A stretch of 42,477 nucleotides of DNA from Methylococcales bacterium (GTDB lineage: Bacteria > Pseudomonadota > Gammaproteobacteria > Methylococcales > Methylomonadaceae), in the NCBI GenBank assembly GCA_023144875.1, contig JAGLEW010000021.1, forward strand, positions 1-42,477, read 5' to 3'. The notes under the pieces are model-generated. The model saw nothing but the letters and a program-made list of their open reading frames with translations, had not been told where the DNA came from and did no database searches. Shown in pieces: positions 34,671 through 42,431 of the stretch. Each line of letters starts with the position of its first letter. Positions within the stretch are counted from its first letter, which is position 1. The position numbers and the translations under genes are program-made.

Positions 34671-35573
34671 ATGATTATTGTTTGTGATAAATGTAGCACA
34701 CGATTTAAACTAGAGACACAGCTTATAAATAAGACTTTTTTTAAAGTCCGTTGCTCAAAATGTCAACATGTCTTTTCTGTTGATACACTTGAAACTGAAG
34801 AAGTTTACGAATTAGACCAAATTAGCCAAGAACCACAAGTTAAAGTGATTACTATTTGTAGTCATAAAGGCGGTGTTGCAAAAACATCAACCTGCTTAAA
34901 CCTAGGGGTCGCCCTATCTATGCTTGACAAGCGAGTATTGCTCATAGACTTTGATGTTCAAGCCAACCTTAGTTTGTTGCTTGGTCAGCGGAATGAATAT
35001 TCATTCTACGAAATTATTCAAGAAAAAGCGCAAATCATCAAAACCATTAAAAATGTCCGAAAAAATGTTTGGCTCCTGCCCTCGAACAGTCGTATGGCTC
35101 TATTAGCAAAACAGTGTCTACAGCAAAAAGACTTTGGAAGCTTTTTACGCAAAGCCTTAGAACCTATCAAAGAACATTTTGATTATATATTAGTAGATAC
35201 GCCACCTTCCGTGAAATTTTTTACCCCAAATGCACTCATGGCCGCCGATTTTGTGATTATTCCAACACAATGTGAGTTTTTAGCCATGAACGGCGTATTG
35301 CAAACTGAAAATATTATCAAAGCCGTTTCAAAAAATCACCCATTAGATTACAAAGTATTAATCACTATGTATAACGATGATAATACCGCCTCTAAAGTCA
35401 TTTACAGCAAGTTAAAACAAAAATATAATCAACAAATTTTTAAAACCCTAATTAATTACGATTCTAAAATGCAAGAATCCCAAATCGTCAGCCAACCGAT
35501 CGCTTATTATGATAAAACAGCGCGCTCTGCCCAACAATATCATAGCCTCGCTCAAGAAATTGAACTCATTTAA
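34671..35573 (+). CDS. ParA-like ATPase with N-terminal zinc ribbon
   Basis: A 300-aa fusion. Residues 1-36 form an MJ0042-type zinc ribbon (C5-x2-C8, C28-x2-C31). Residues about 57-300 are a ParA/MinD-type ATPase with the deviant Walker A KGGVAKTS (66-73), the A' stretch LLIDFDVQAN and the Walker B strand YILVDTPPS. ParA-type proteins such as ParC of Vibrio and PpfA of Rhodobacter position chemosensory arrays, and this gene ends the chemosensory operon, 15 bases after the second CheB-like gene. I infer a role in array placement or inheritance. No partner ParB or ParP gene is adjacent. No clear ribosome binding site. Confidence 0.85.
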   Translation: MIIVCDKCSTRFKLETQLINKTFFKVRCSKCQHVFSVDTLETEEVYELDQISQEPQVKVITICSHKGGVAKTSTCLNLGVALSMLDKRVLLIDFDVQANLSLLLGQRNEYSFYEIIQEKAQIIKTIKNVRKNVWLLPSNSRMALLAKQCLQQKDFGSFLRKALEPIKEHFDYILVDTPPSVKFFTPNALMAADFVIIPTQCEFLAMNGVLQTENIIKAVSKNHPLDYKVLITMYNDDNTASKVIYSKLKQKYNQQIFKTLINYDSKMQESQIVSQPIAYYDKTARSAQQYHSLAQEIELI

Positions 35574-35641
35574 AGAATGAATAAAACCCATAGGTAATTC
35601 GACTAAAATTGTGAAACTTCTCACGAAAAAACATGATACTT

Positions 35642-35670
35642 TTGACATATTTTTTTAGACTCATTAACGT
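35642..35670 (+). promoter_or_regulatory. Candidate promoter of the ABC transporter-def-gltX operon
   Basis: A perfect -35 TTGACA (35642-35647), a 17-base spacer and TAACGT (35665-35670), which matches the -10 at three of six positions. It lies about 50 bases before the permease gene. Confidence 0.45.
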
Positions 35671-35721
35671 ATCTATTTATTTTACCGCGCTAATTACATA
35701 CTCTCTATAAGGAATCCTTAA

Positions 35722-36483
35722 ATGTTTCGCAAAGAAATTATCTTACCCATCCTAACATTCGTGTGTATTGTAATTATTTGGGAACTTATCACACGCTATA
35801 GCGGCTGGAGCCACCAAGTCTTCCCTTCCCCACTTTCTGTATTACTAAGCCTGCAAGAACTAGCAAGTAATGGTAATTTATTAAAACATTCAGTGGCGAG
35901 TTTATTTCGTGTCAGTATGGGCTTTGCCCTTGCCGTTATTTTAGGACTACCTATTGGTATCGTCTTAGGGCTTTCAAAAACAGCAAAATACCTCTTTAAT
36001 CCTTTATTTCAATTTTTACGCCCCATTTCACCACTGGCATGGATTCCTCTCGCCATGTTATGGTTTGGTATCGGAGACTTACCCGCTGTTTTCTTAATTT
36101 TTTTATCCAGTTTTTTTCCAATGGTTGTCTCAACTAGCACTGCGGTCGAATCGATAAAACCCACCTTCTTCCAAGTAGCCGCTAATTTTAACTTTAGCCG
36201 CTACGAGACTATCACCAAAATAGTCATGCCTGCAATTATCCCTGAAGTAACCACCGCGCTTAGAATCACCATCACCATTGCATGGCTGGTTGTGGTTGCC
36301 GCTGAAATGATCGCCGTACAATCAGGATTAGGCTATATGATCCTTGATTCACGGAACGCATTGCGAATGGATTACGTAATGGTTGGGATGATTGTTATTG
36401 GTATTATTGGTCTACTATTAGACCTAATTATGCAACTTTTAGGGAACATTGAATCCACCGCATGGGGACGATTGTCAAAATAA
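35722..36483 (+). CDS. ABC transporter permease, nitrate/sulfonate/taurine family
   Basis: A 253-aa inner membrane permease of the BPD_transp_1 type, with about six membrane helices. The part LRPISPLAWIPLAMLWFGIGD is typical of SsuC/TauC/NrtB importers, and the EAA-like loop (QVAANFNFSRYETITKIVMP) that contacts the ATPase is present. Substrate cannot be read from the sequence; nitrate, sulfonates, taurine, bicarbonate and thiamine precursors are all used in this family. AAGGA lies upstream of the ATG. It overlaps the ATPase gene as TAATG. Confidence 0.9.
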   Translation: MFRKEIILPILTFVCIVIIWELITRYSGWSHQVFPSPLSVLLSLQELASNGNLLKHSVASLFRVSMGFALAVILGLPIGIVLGLSKTAKYLFNPLFQFLRPISPLAWIPLAMLWFGIGDLPAVFLIFLSSFFPMVVSTSTAVESIKPTFFQVAANFNFSRYETITKIVMPAIIPEVTTALRITITIAWLVVVAAEMIAVQSGLGYMILDSRNALRMDYVMVGMIVIGIIGLLLDLIMQLLGNIESTAWGRLSK

Positions 36484-37262
36484 TGAGCCATATACACATA
36501 AAAAATTTAAATAAATCATATCTTGATCGTAGCCCCAATACTGCAAATAAAAAAGATCACCGCATTAGCGTCCTCGAAAATGTAAACCTAGAATTTGAAG
36601 ACGGTGAAATGGTCTGTATCTTGGGCCCTTCTGGTTGTGGAAAATCAACCCTCCTTAAGATGATTGCGGGCTTTGAAAAACCCACCTCTGGTGAAGTTTT
36701 AATTGATGGACAACCCATAGAAGGGCCTCGTTCTGATAATATTTTTGTATTCCAGCATAGTGGTTTACTCCCTTGGATGACGGTTTGGGAAAATGTAGAA
36801 TTAGGTGTGCGCCATCTTACCGACACCGAAAAAAAGAAAAGTCGAATAAAAGAACACATTAACATGGTGGAACTAACAGGCTTTGAATACCATTACCCGC
36901 ATCAACTTTCTGGTGGTATGTTACGGCGTGCCGAATTAGCGCGAGCATTGGCAGTTAACCCCAATACACTCATCATGGATGAACCCTTCAGTGGACTCGA
37001 TTTTTTAACCCACATGAAAATTCGTGAAGAAGTGGTCAATATGCACGAATTAATTAAAAAAACCACCTTAGTTGTAACACATGATATTGATGATGCCTTA
37101 ATTATGGGCGACCGAATTATCGTCATGTCCGACCGACCCGCCCAAGTCAAACTGGAACAAAAACTTGATTGCGGTCGCCCACGTAATTTAGGCGAAGACA
37201 AAGAACTCAAAGTATTGCGTGATGAGATATTCTTCATGCTCGGAGTCAGCTATGCCGTTTAA
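36483..37262 (+). CDS. ABC transporter ATP-binding protein, nitrate/sulfonate/taurine family
   Basis: A 259-aa ATPase of the same importer. Walker A GPSGCGKST (48-56), Q-loop Gln91 (FQHSGLLPW), signature LSGGM (142-146), Walker B LIMDEP (163-168) and the H-loop His200 are all intact. The signature reads LSGGMLRRAEL where most relatives have LSGGMRQRV. The frame is also open from an ATG at 36462, but the ATG at 36483 overlaps the permease stop (TAATG) and fits the family better. It overlaps the binding protein gene by 11 bases. Confidence 0.93.
   Translation: MSHIHIKNLNKSYLDRSPNTANKKDHRISVLENVNLEFEDGEMVCILGPSGCGKSTLLKMIAGFEKPTSGEVLIDGQPIEGPRSDNIFVFQHSGLLPWMTVWENVELGVRHLTDTEKKKSRIKEHINMVELTGFEYHYPHQLSGGMLRRAELARALAVNPNTLIMDEPFSGLDFLTHMKIREEVVNMHELIKKTTLVVTHDIDDALIMGDRIIVMSDRPAQVKLEQKLDCGRPRNLGEDKELKVLRDEIFFMLGVSYAV
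37241..37246 (+). promoter_or_regulatory. Ribosome binding site deciding the binding protein start
   Basis: CGGAGT, inside the end of the ATPase gene, with 6 bases between GGAG and the ATG at 37252. It favours this start over a GTG at 37219 or an ATG at 37222. Confidence 0.6.
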
Positions 37263-38292
37263 AATAAGCCTCCCGTGGAAAATAACCCTCTTCTCTATCC
37301 TCTGGCTGGTTTTTATTTCTTTAGCTCACTACGAATTAAATTTTATTCACGGCAGTAAAAAAACCATCTACATGGGCTATATGCCTGTTATCACAAACTT
37401 AGCCGCGCCTTTACTGGATTATGCCAGCAAAGATAACAAGGAAATTCGTTTTAATGCCCTTAAATTTGCCTCCTTTGCCGAAATGGCGGAAGCCTTGCGC
37501 AATAAAAAAATTGATGCCGCCTTTATCATCGCGCCTCTTTCCATCGTGTTACGTCAACAAAAGGAAGACATCAAAATAGTCTACATTGGCAATCGTCATG
37601 AAAGCACCTTAGTCACCCGTACCGCCTTAAATATTAAGTCACTCAGTGACCTAGCAGGCAGTAAAATTGCCGTGCCAATGCGCTATTCTGGGCATAATAT
37701 TACCTTACGAAAACTTTTGGAAAAACGAGGCTTAACCTCCAAAATTGACATTGTAGAAATGAATCCCCCTGACATGGCTTCCGCTTTATCGGCAGGCGCA
37801 TTAGATGCCTATTTTGTGGGTGAACCTTTTGCCGCTCAAACCCTACGTTCAGGCGAGGCAGAAACCTTATTTTATGCCGAAAAAGAAAGCCCATATTTTA
37901 TTTGTAACTTAGTCATTGTACGAAATGATTTTATAAAAAAAGATCCTGAAGCGGTTAAAATGCTCGTACACGGAGCCATTCGATCTGGAATTTGGGCGGA
38001 AGATAATATTGAAGAAACCATAAAAATTGCCTCCGACTATTGGAATCAATCCCCTGAGTTAGTTGGTTACGCGTTGACACAACCAAAACGCTTTTCAGTC
38101 GATGAATCTAAAAACCGTACACTGTACAATCATTACCTGCCATTAGAATCTGAAATGCAAACAATGGCAGATAACATGGTGTCATTAGGGTTATTAGAAG
38201 ACAACAACATCGAAGGATTAATTGATGATCGTTTTGCAAAAGAGGTCAATTTTGATCATTTAACCCAAGATGTTAAGAGTATTTTAAGATAA
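37252..38292 (+). CDS. ABC transporter substrate-binding protein, NrtA/SsuA-like, membrane-anchored
   Basis: A 346-aa periplasmic binding protein from the ATG at 37252. An N-terminal hydrophobic segment (about residues 8-24, KITLFSILWLVFISLAHYEL) has no lipobox Cys, so it is a signal peptide or an uncleaved anchor. The SBP_bac/NMT1-type fold shows as GYMPVITNLAAPL, AEALRNKKIDAAFIIAPL and GALDAYFVGEPFAAQ, which recall NrtA, CmpA and SsuA. Ligand unknown. It overlaps the ATPase gene and its stop shares TAATG with def. Confidence 0.85.
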   Translation: MPFKISLPWKITLFSILWLVFISLAHYELNFIHGSKKTIYMGYMPVITNLAAPLLDYASKDNKEIRFNALKFASFAEMAEALRNKKIDAAFIIAPLSIVLRQQKEDIKIVYIGNRHESTLVTRTALNIKSLSDLAGSKIAVPMRYSGHNITLRKLLEKRGLTSKIDIVEMNPPDMASALSAGALDAYFVGEPFAAQTLRSGEAETLFYAEKESPYFICNLVIVRNDFIKKDPEAVKMLVHGAIRSGIWAEDNIEETIKIASDYWNQSPELVGYALTQPKRFSVDESKNRTLYNHYLPLESEMQTMADNMVSLGLLEDNNIEGLIDDRFAKEVNFDHLTQDVKSILR

Positions 38293-38825
38293 TGCAAAAA
38301 ATCGCCCAATTAGGCGAGCCTATTTTACGACGTAAAGCCGATAAAATTACTGCGTTCAAGACCAAAAAACTCAACAATTTGGTGGCAGCATTATACGATT
38401 GTTTAGAAAACTCACAAGGCGTAGGACTTGCCGCGCCTCAAATTTATCAATCGTATTGTGTTTTAATTATTGCCTCTAAACCAACGGCGCGTTATCCCAA
38501 TGCGCCGTTAATGCCGCCCGAAATCTTCATTAACCCCTCCTTTGAAATATGCTCAGATGAATCCCAAAAAGACTGGGAAGGTTGTCTCAGCATTCCAAGT
38601 ATTCGAGCCTTAGTCCCTCGCCATCCGCATATTTTAGTCCACTATAACGATGTCAATGGCACTCTCCAGCAAAAAGAATTAGACGGTTTTAACGCCCGAA
38701 TTTTTCAACATGAATACGATCACTTACAAGGTCTCGTGTATTTAGATCGGGTGAATAACAACCAAGACATCATTTCTGAAACTGAATTCTTAAAATTAAT
38801 CGCACACACAAATCATTCTTTATGA
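38292..38825 (+). CDS. def: Peptide deformylase
   Basis: Peptide deformylase (177 aa) removes the formyl group from the N-terminal Met of new proteins. All three motifs are present: GVGLAAPQI, EGCLSIP with the metal-binding Cys, and QHEYDHLQG with two metal His and the catalytic Glu. Normal length. Translation is coupled on both sides: TAATG with the binding protein gene and ATGA with gltX. It may be an extra copy, since def is often next to fmt; fmt is not in this window. Confidence 0.95.
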   Translation: MQKIAQLGEPILRRKADKITAFKTKKLNNLVAALYDCLENSQGVGLAAPQIYQSYCVLIIASKPTARYPNAPLMPPEIFINPSFEICSDESQKDWEGCLSIPSIRALVPRHPHILVHYNDVNGTLQQKELDGFNARIFQHEYDHLQGLVYLDRVNNNQDIISETEFLKLIAHTNHSL

Positions 38826-40228
38826 CTATAAAAACCCGCTTTGCCCCAAGCCCTACTGGCTATCTTCATGTCGGTGGCGCTCGAACCGCCCTCTTTTCAT
38901 GGTTATACGCTAAAAAGCATCAAGGAAAATTTGTTTTAAGAATAGAAGATACGGATTTAGAGCGCTCCACCCAAGCATCGGTTGATGCGATTTTAGAGGG
39001 TATGCAATGGCTAGGGCTTGAACATGATGAAGGGCCTTTTTATCAAACCCAACGATTTGACCGCTATAAAACTATTATCCAGCAGTTACTCGATCAAGGA
39101 CACGCCTACTATTGCCGTTGCACCAAAGAGCGACTGGATGAAATGCGTGACACTCAAAAACAACAAAAACAAAAACCGCGTTACGATGGTCGCTGTCGTC
39201 ATGGCATCAGTGATGAAAATGTTGAAACCGTCATTCGTTTTAAAAACCCTGAATCAGGTGAAGTCGTCATCCATGATGTAGTTAAGGGGAAAATCACCCT
39301 TCAAAATAAAGAATTGGATGATTTAATTATTGCCCGTTCGGATGGTAGCCCAACGTACAACTTAACCGTTGTCGTGGATGATATGGATATGAAAATTTCA
39401 CACGTTATTCGAGGCGATGACCACCTAAATAATACCGCTCGACAAATTAATATTTTAAACGCCTTAGAGAGTGATTTACCACAATACGCGCATTTACCGA
39501 TGATTTTAGGCGACGATGGCGCGCGTTTATCCAAACGTCATGGGGCTGTCAGTGTGATGCAATACCGTGATGATGGTTTTTTACCTGAAGCCTTATTGAA
39601 TTACTTAGTGCGTTTAGGCTGGTCTCATGGCGATCAAGAAGTTTTCTCAATGGAGGAAATGATTAACCTGTTTGACCTAAAAGATGTCAACGTCGCCGCT
39701 TCCGCCTTTAATTCAGAAAAATTACTGTGGCTGAATCACCAATACATTATGAACAGTGCCCCTGAAATGGTTGCAAAACATTTAGTGTGGCATTTAGAAC
39801 AACAAAACATTGACCCTAAAAATGGGGCTGATCTTGTACTGATGGTACAAGCACAACGTGAACGTTGTAAAACCTTAGTTGAAATGGCGAAAGCCAGTCG
39901 CTATTTTTACAGTGATTTTGAACAATATGACCCAAAAGCCGCTAAGAAAAATTTTAAAGCCGCCACAGAAATGGTCTTGCAATCACTGTTAGATCAATTT
40001 TCAGCGATCGACATTTGGGACGGTGATGCATTACATCAAATTGTCTTAAAAACCGCTGAAACAATGGAGCTAAAACTCGGAAAAGTCGCCCAGCCATTAC
40101 GTGTCGCGGTGTGTGGAGGCAGTGTCTCCCCTTCTATTGATATTACGTTATCCTTACTAGGTCGAGAAAAAGTATTAACGAGAATACAAACAGCCATCAA
40201 TTATATAAAAAATCTAGACAACGAATAA
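38822..40228 (+). CDS. gltX: Glutamyl-tRNA synthetase
   Basis: GluRS (468 aa) charges tRNA-Glu. The class I HIGH motif reads HVGG in PSPTGYLHVGGARTALF, and KMSKS reads LSKRH in DDGARLSKRHGAVSV. The zinc site is C98-x-C100 with C125-x-H127, the same layout as in E. coli. The length is that of a canonical bacterial GluRS. It overlaps def by 4 bases (ATGA), and two tRNA-Glu genes lie just downstream. Confidence 0.98.
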   Translation: MTIKTRFAPSPTGYLHVGGARTALFSWLYAKKHQGKFVLRIEDTDLERSTQASVDAILEGMQWLGLEHDEGPFYQTQRFDRYKTIIQQLLDQGHAYYCRCTKERLDEMRDTQKQQKQKPRYDGRCRHGISDENVETVIRFKNPESGEVVIHDVVKGKITLQNKELDDLIIARSDGSPTYNLTVVVDDMDMKISHVIRGDDHLNNTARQINILNALESDLPQYAHLPMILGDDGARLSKRHGAVSVMQYRDDGFLPEALLNYLVRLGWSHGDQEVFSMEEMINLFDLKDVNVAASAFNSEKLLWLNHQYIMNSAPEMVAKHLVWHLEQQNIDPKNGADLVLMVQAQRERCKTLVEMAKASRYFYSDFEQYDPKAAKKNFKAATEMVLQSLLDQFSAIDIWDGDALHQIVLKTAETMELKLGKVAQPLRVAVCGGSVSPSIDITLSLLGREKVLTRIQTAINYIKNLDNE

Positions 40229-40242
40229 AATAACCGTATAAT
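40215..40242 (+). promoter_or_regulatory. Promoter of the tRNA-Ala/tRNA-Glu cluster
   Basis: TAGACA (40215-40220), a 16-base spacer and a perfect TATAAT (40237-40242), ending 14 bases before tRNA-Ala. The -35 lies inside the end of gltX, so the tRNAs can be made apart from the operon. Confidence 0.7.
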
Positions 40243-40256
40243 AAAGGAACTCAGTT

Positions 40257-40332
40257 GGGGCCATAGCTCAATTGGGAGAGCGCAACACTGGCAGTGTTGA
40301 GGTCGGCGGTTCGATCCCGCCTGGCTCCACCA
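40257..40332 (+). tRNA. tRNA-Ala (GGC)
   Basis: A 76-base cloverleaf. The acceptor pair GGGGCCA/TGGCTCC has the G3-U70 wobble that marks tRNA-Ala. The anticodon loop CTGGCAG gives anticodon GGC (40290-40292). The T-arm GGCGG-TTCGATC-CCGCC is complete and the CCA end is encoded. Confidence 0.98.
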
Positions 40333-40367
40333 TATTTTTAAATATGGGAATTTATAAATCAGTCTTA

Positions 40368-40443
40368 GTCCCCATCGTCTAGAGGCCTAGGACACCGCCC
40401 TTTCACGGCGGTAACGGGGGTTCGAACCCCCCTGGGGACGCCA
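40368..40443 (+). tRNA. tRNA-Glu (TTC), copy 1
   Basis: A 76-base cloverleaf, close to E. coli tRNA-Glu. Acceptor GTCCCCA pairs with TGGGGAC. The anticodon loop CTTTCAC gives TTC (40402-40404), and the T-arm is GGGGG-TTCGAAC-CCCCC. CCA is encoded. Confidence 0.98.
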
Positions 40444-40482
40444 AGTTTTAAAAATGCTACACCGAATAGAATAAAAGTCTTA

Positions 40483-40558
40483 GTCCCCATCGTCTAGAGG
40501 CCTAGGACACCGCCCTTTCACGGCGGTAACGGGGGTTCGAACCCCCCTGGGGACGCCA
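40483..40558 (+). tRNA. tRNA-Glu (TTC), copy 2
   Basis: Identical over all 76 bases to the copy 115 bases upstream, including the encoded CCA. The GTCTTA before the gene is also repeated, so this looks like a tandem duplication. Confidence 0.98.
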
Positions 40559-40563
40559 ATATT

Positions 40564-40595
40564 AAAAAGCCTACTTTTATAAGTAGGCTTTTTTT
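40564..40595 (+). terminator. Rho-independent terminator of the tRNA cluster
   Basis: A perfect 13-bp stem, AAAAAGCCTACTT and AAGTAGGCTTTTT, with a TTAT loop, then more T residues. It begins 6 bases after the last tRNA and ends the operon. Confidence 0.92.
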
Positions 40596-40663
40596 ATGCC
40601 TCACGAGTTCAAGTATAATATCTAATGCTCAAAAAATTCTTGTCGTGTATAGAGGAAAACTCT

Positions 40664-41503
40664 ATGACAACAAAATACTTCAACCCTTACACCGATTTTG
40701 GATTTAAAAAACTCTTTGCAGAAGAAGCCAATAAAGATTTATTGATTGATTTTTTAAACCAGCTTTTACCCTCTCATCATCAAATTTCCACGCTCGAATT
40801 TAAAAACGTTGAACATATCAACGATACCGCTAAAGAACGACGGGCTATTTTTGATATTTATTGTCAAACTCACGAAGGTGATCGCTTTATTGTGGAAATG
40901 CAAAAAGCCAAGGTCAAATTCTTCAAAGACCGTTCATTATTTTACTCAACCTTTCCAATTAAAGATCAAGCAAAAAAAGGTGATTGGGATTTTGAATTAC
41001 TGCCTGTTTATTTTATTGCTATTTTGGATTTTCATTATGATGAAGCCGAAGAAAAACGTAAATTTCGGCGTGATGTCTGTTTAAAAGACCAAGATGGGGA
41101 TGTGTTTTACGATAAACTGCATTTTAAATTTTTACAGATGCCGTTATTTAATAAACAAGCGCATGAGCTGGAAACCCACTTTGATAAATGGGTTTATTTT
41201 TTAAAAAACTTGGAAAGTTTTGATCATATTCCAGCCATTTTAAATGAGCCAATTTTTAAAAAAGGGTTTGAAATTGCTGAAATTTCACATTTAAAACCCG
41301 AAGAATATGAAGCTTATCAAAAAAACCTGCTGGAGTATTGGGAGGTGAAACGTGTCACGGATACCGCTTTTGAGGAAGGACAAATTAAAGGCAAAGAAGA
41401 AGGCATGATTGAGGCGGCTATAAAATTAAAACAGCTTGGAGCTACGATTGAAACTATTGTAGCCGCAACAGGTTTATCCATGAAAGACGTTGATAAATTA
41501 TAA
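40664..41503 (+). CDS. PD-(D/E)XK nuclease family (Rpn-like/transposase-associated) protein
   Basis: A 279-aa protein of the PD-(D/E)XK nuclease 'transposase' family, related to Rpn proteins. The N-terminal block FNPYTDFGFKKLFA and the nuclease core with D64 (RRAIFDIYC) and E78-x-Q80 (RFIVEMQKA) are present. The C-terminal end is a helical tail with repeated E/G/K (EEGQIKGKEEGMIEAAIKLKQLG), common in the family. The frame is open from 40625, but the ATG at 40664 has GAGG upstream and gives the family start MTTKYFNPYTDFGFK. It lies just after a tRNA cluster. The exact role (DNA nicking, recombination) is not known. Confidence 0.87.
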   Translation: MTTKYFNPYTDFGFKKLFAEEANKDLLIDFLNQLLPSHHQISTLEFKNVEHINDTAKERRAIFDIYCQTHEGDRFIVEMQKAKVKFFKDRSLFYSTFPIKDQAKKGDWDFELLPVYFIAILDFHYDEAEEKRKFRRDVCLKDQDGDVFYDKLHFKFLQMPLFNKQAHELETHFDKWVYFLKNLESFDHIPAILNEPIFKKGFEIAEISHLKPEEYEAYQKNLLEYWEVKRVTDTAFEEGQIKGKEEGMIEAAIKLKQLGATIETIVAATGLSMKDVDKL

Positions 41504-41543
41504 TGACACAATTCTGATTTTTCAGGGGGTTAAATCCCTCTTC

Positions 41544-42431
41544 TTATTCTTCATGTATTAATTGTTCACGTATTTCATTAAATTGCGCTAATTGATCCTT
41601 CTCAACCTCAGGGTATTGAGGCGACATCGCTTTCAACGTTGCCACGATTGTTTTCGCCACTTCCACGCGCATAAATAATTTATTATCCGCAGGTATCGCA
41701 TACCACGGGGCATGATTGTTTGAGGTAGCATTCAACATTTGCTCATAAGCATGCATATAATCGTCCCAGTGCGCACGTTCTTTTAAATCCCCCGACTCAA
41801 ACTTCCAATGTTTTTCTGGTTCGTTTAAGCGCGATAAAAAACGATTTTTTTGTTCCTCTTTTGAGACATTTAACCAAAATTTTATAATGACCGTGCCATT
41901 ACGCGCTAAGTGTTTTTCATGATCGTTAATAGACTCAAAACGCGCCGCCCAAAATGACTGCAAGTTATTCTCACTCAAATCATCTGATAAATGCGCCAAG
42001 TGTTGGGACTGTAAATAATGAGGATGAACCCGCACCACCAAAGTTTCTTCATAATAGCTCCGATTAAACACGCCAATTTGTCCACGTTCGGGCAAACAGA
42101 TCGCACTGCGCCATAAATAATCATGATTCAATTCTTCAACCGATGGCTTTTTAAACGATGAAACATGACAACCTGCAGGATTAACACCACTTAAAACCGC
42201 TCGAATCGTACTATCTTTCCCCGCCGCATCCATCGCTTGAAACACTAACAATAGTGAGTTTTTATTTTCTGCAAATAAACGGTGCTGTAATTCCTTTAGT
42301 TCTTTACGCAGGTCTTTAAGCATTTTTTTTAATACTTTTCTTGATAAGGTTTCGCTTAAAGGCGGTATCGTTGGCGCATCTACTATTTTAAAATGAGAAT
42401 TTGGCTCTATTAAATAGCTTTTTTTGATCAT
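41544..42431 (-). CDS. ppk2: Polyphosphate kinase 2 family protein (class III-like)
   Basis: A 295-aa PPK2 protein, which phosphorylates nucleotides (AMP/ADP to ADP/ATP, by family) with polyphosphate. The Walker A-like AMDAAGKDST (66-75), SFKKPSVEELNHDYLWR and LPERGQIGVFNRSYYEETLVVRVHP blocks resemble class III enzymes, which use both AMP and ADP. The frame is open from a TTG at 42473 near the window edge, but the ATG at 42431 gives a more usual start (MIKKSYLIEPN) with GAAG before it. It converges on the nuclease-like gene with a 40-base gap. Confidence 0.92.
   Translation of the reverse strand: MIKKSYLIEPNSHFKIVDAPTIPPLSETLSRKVLKKMLKDLRKELKELQHRLFAENKNSLLLVFQAMDAAGKDSTIRAVLSGVNPAGCHVSSFKKPSVEELNHDYLWRSAICLPERGQIGVFNRSYYEETLVVRVHPHYLQSQHLAHLSDDLSENNLQSFWAARFESINDHEKHLARNGTVIIKFWLNVSKEEQKNRFLSRLNEPEKHWKFESGDLKERAHWDDYMHAYEQMLNATSNNHAPWYAIPADNKLFMRVEVAKTIVATLKAMSPQYPEVEKDQLAQFNEIREQLIHEE

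Noticed and set aside
35606..35628. Hairpin after the ParA gene (GTGA-N6-TCAC)
   Set aside because: Only about 4-5 base pairs and followed by an A run, not a T run, on the plus strand, so not a credible terminator.
41522..41541. Hairpin-like AGGG...CCCT between the nuclease-like gene and ppk2
   Set aside because: Four base pairs with a long loop; too weak to call a terminator.
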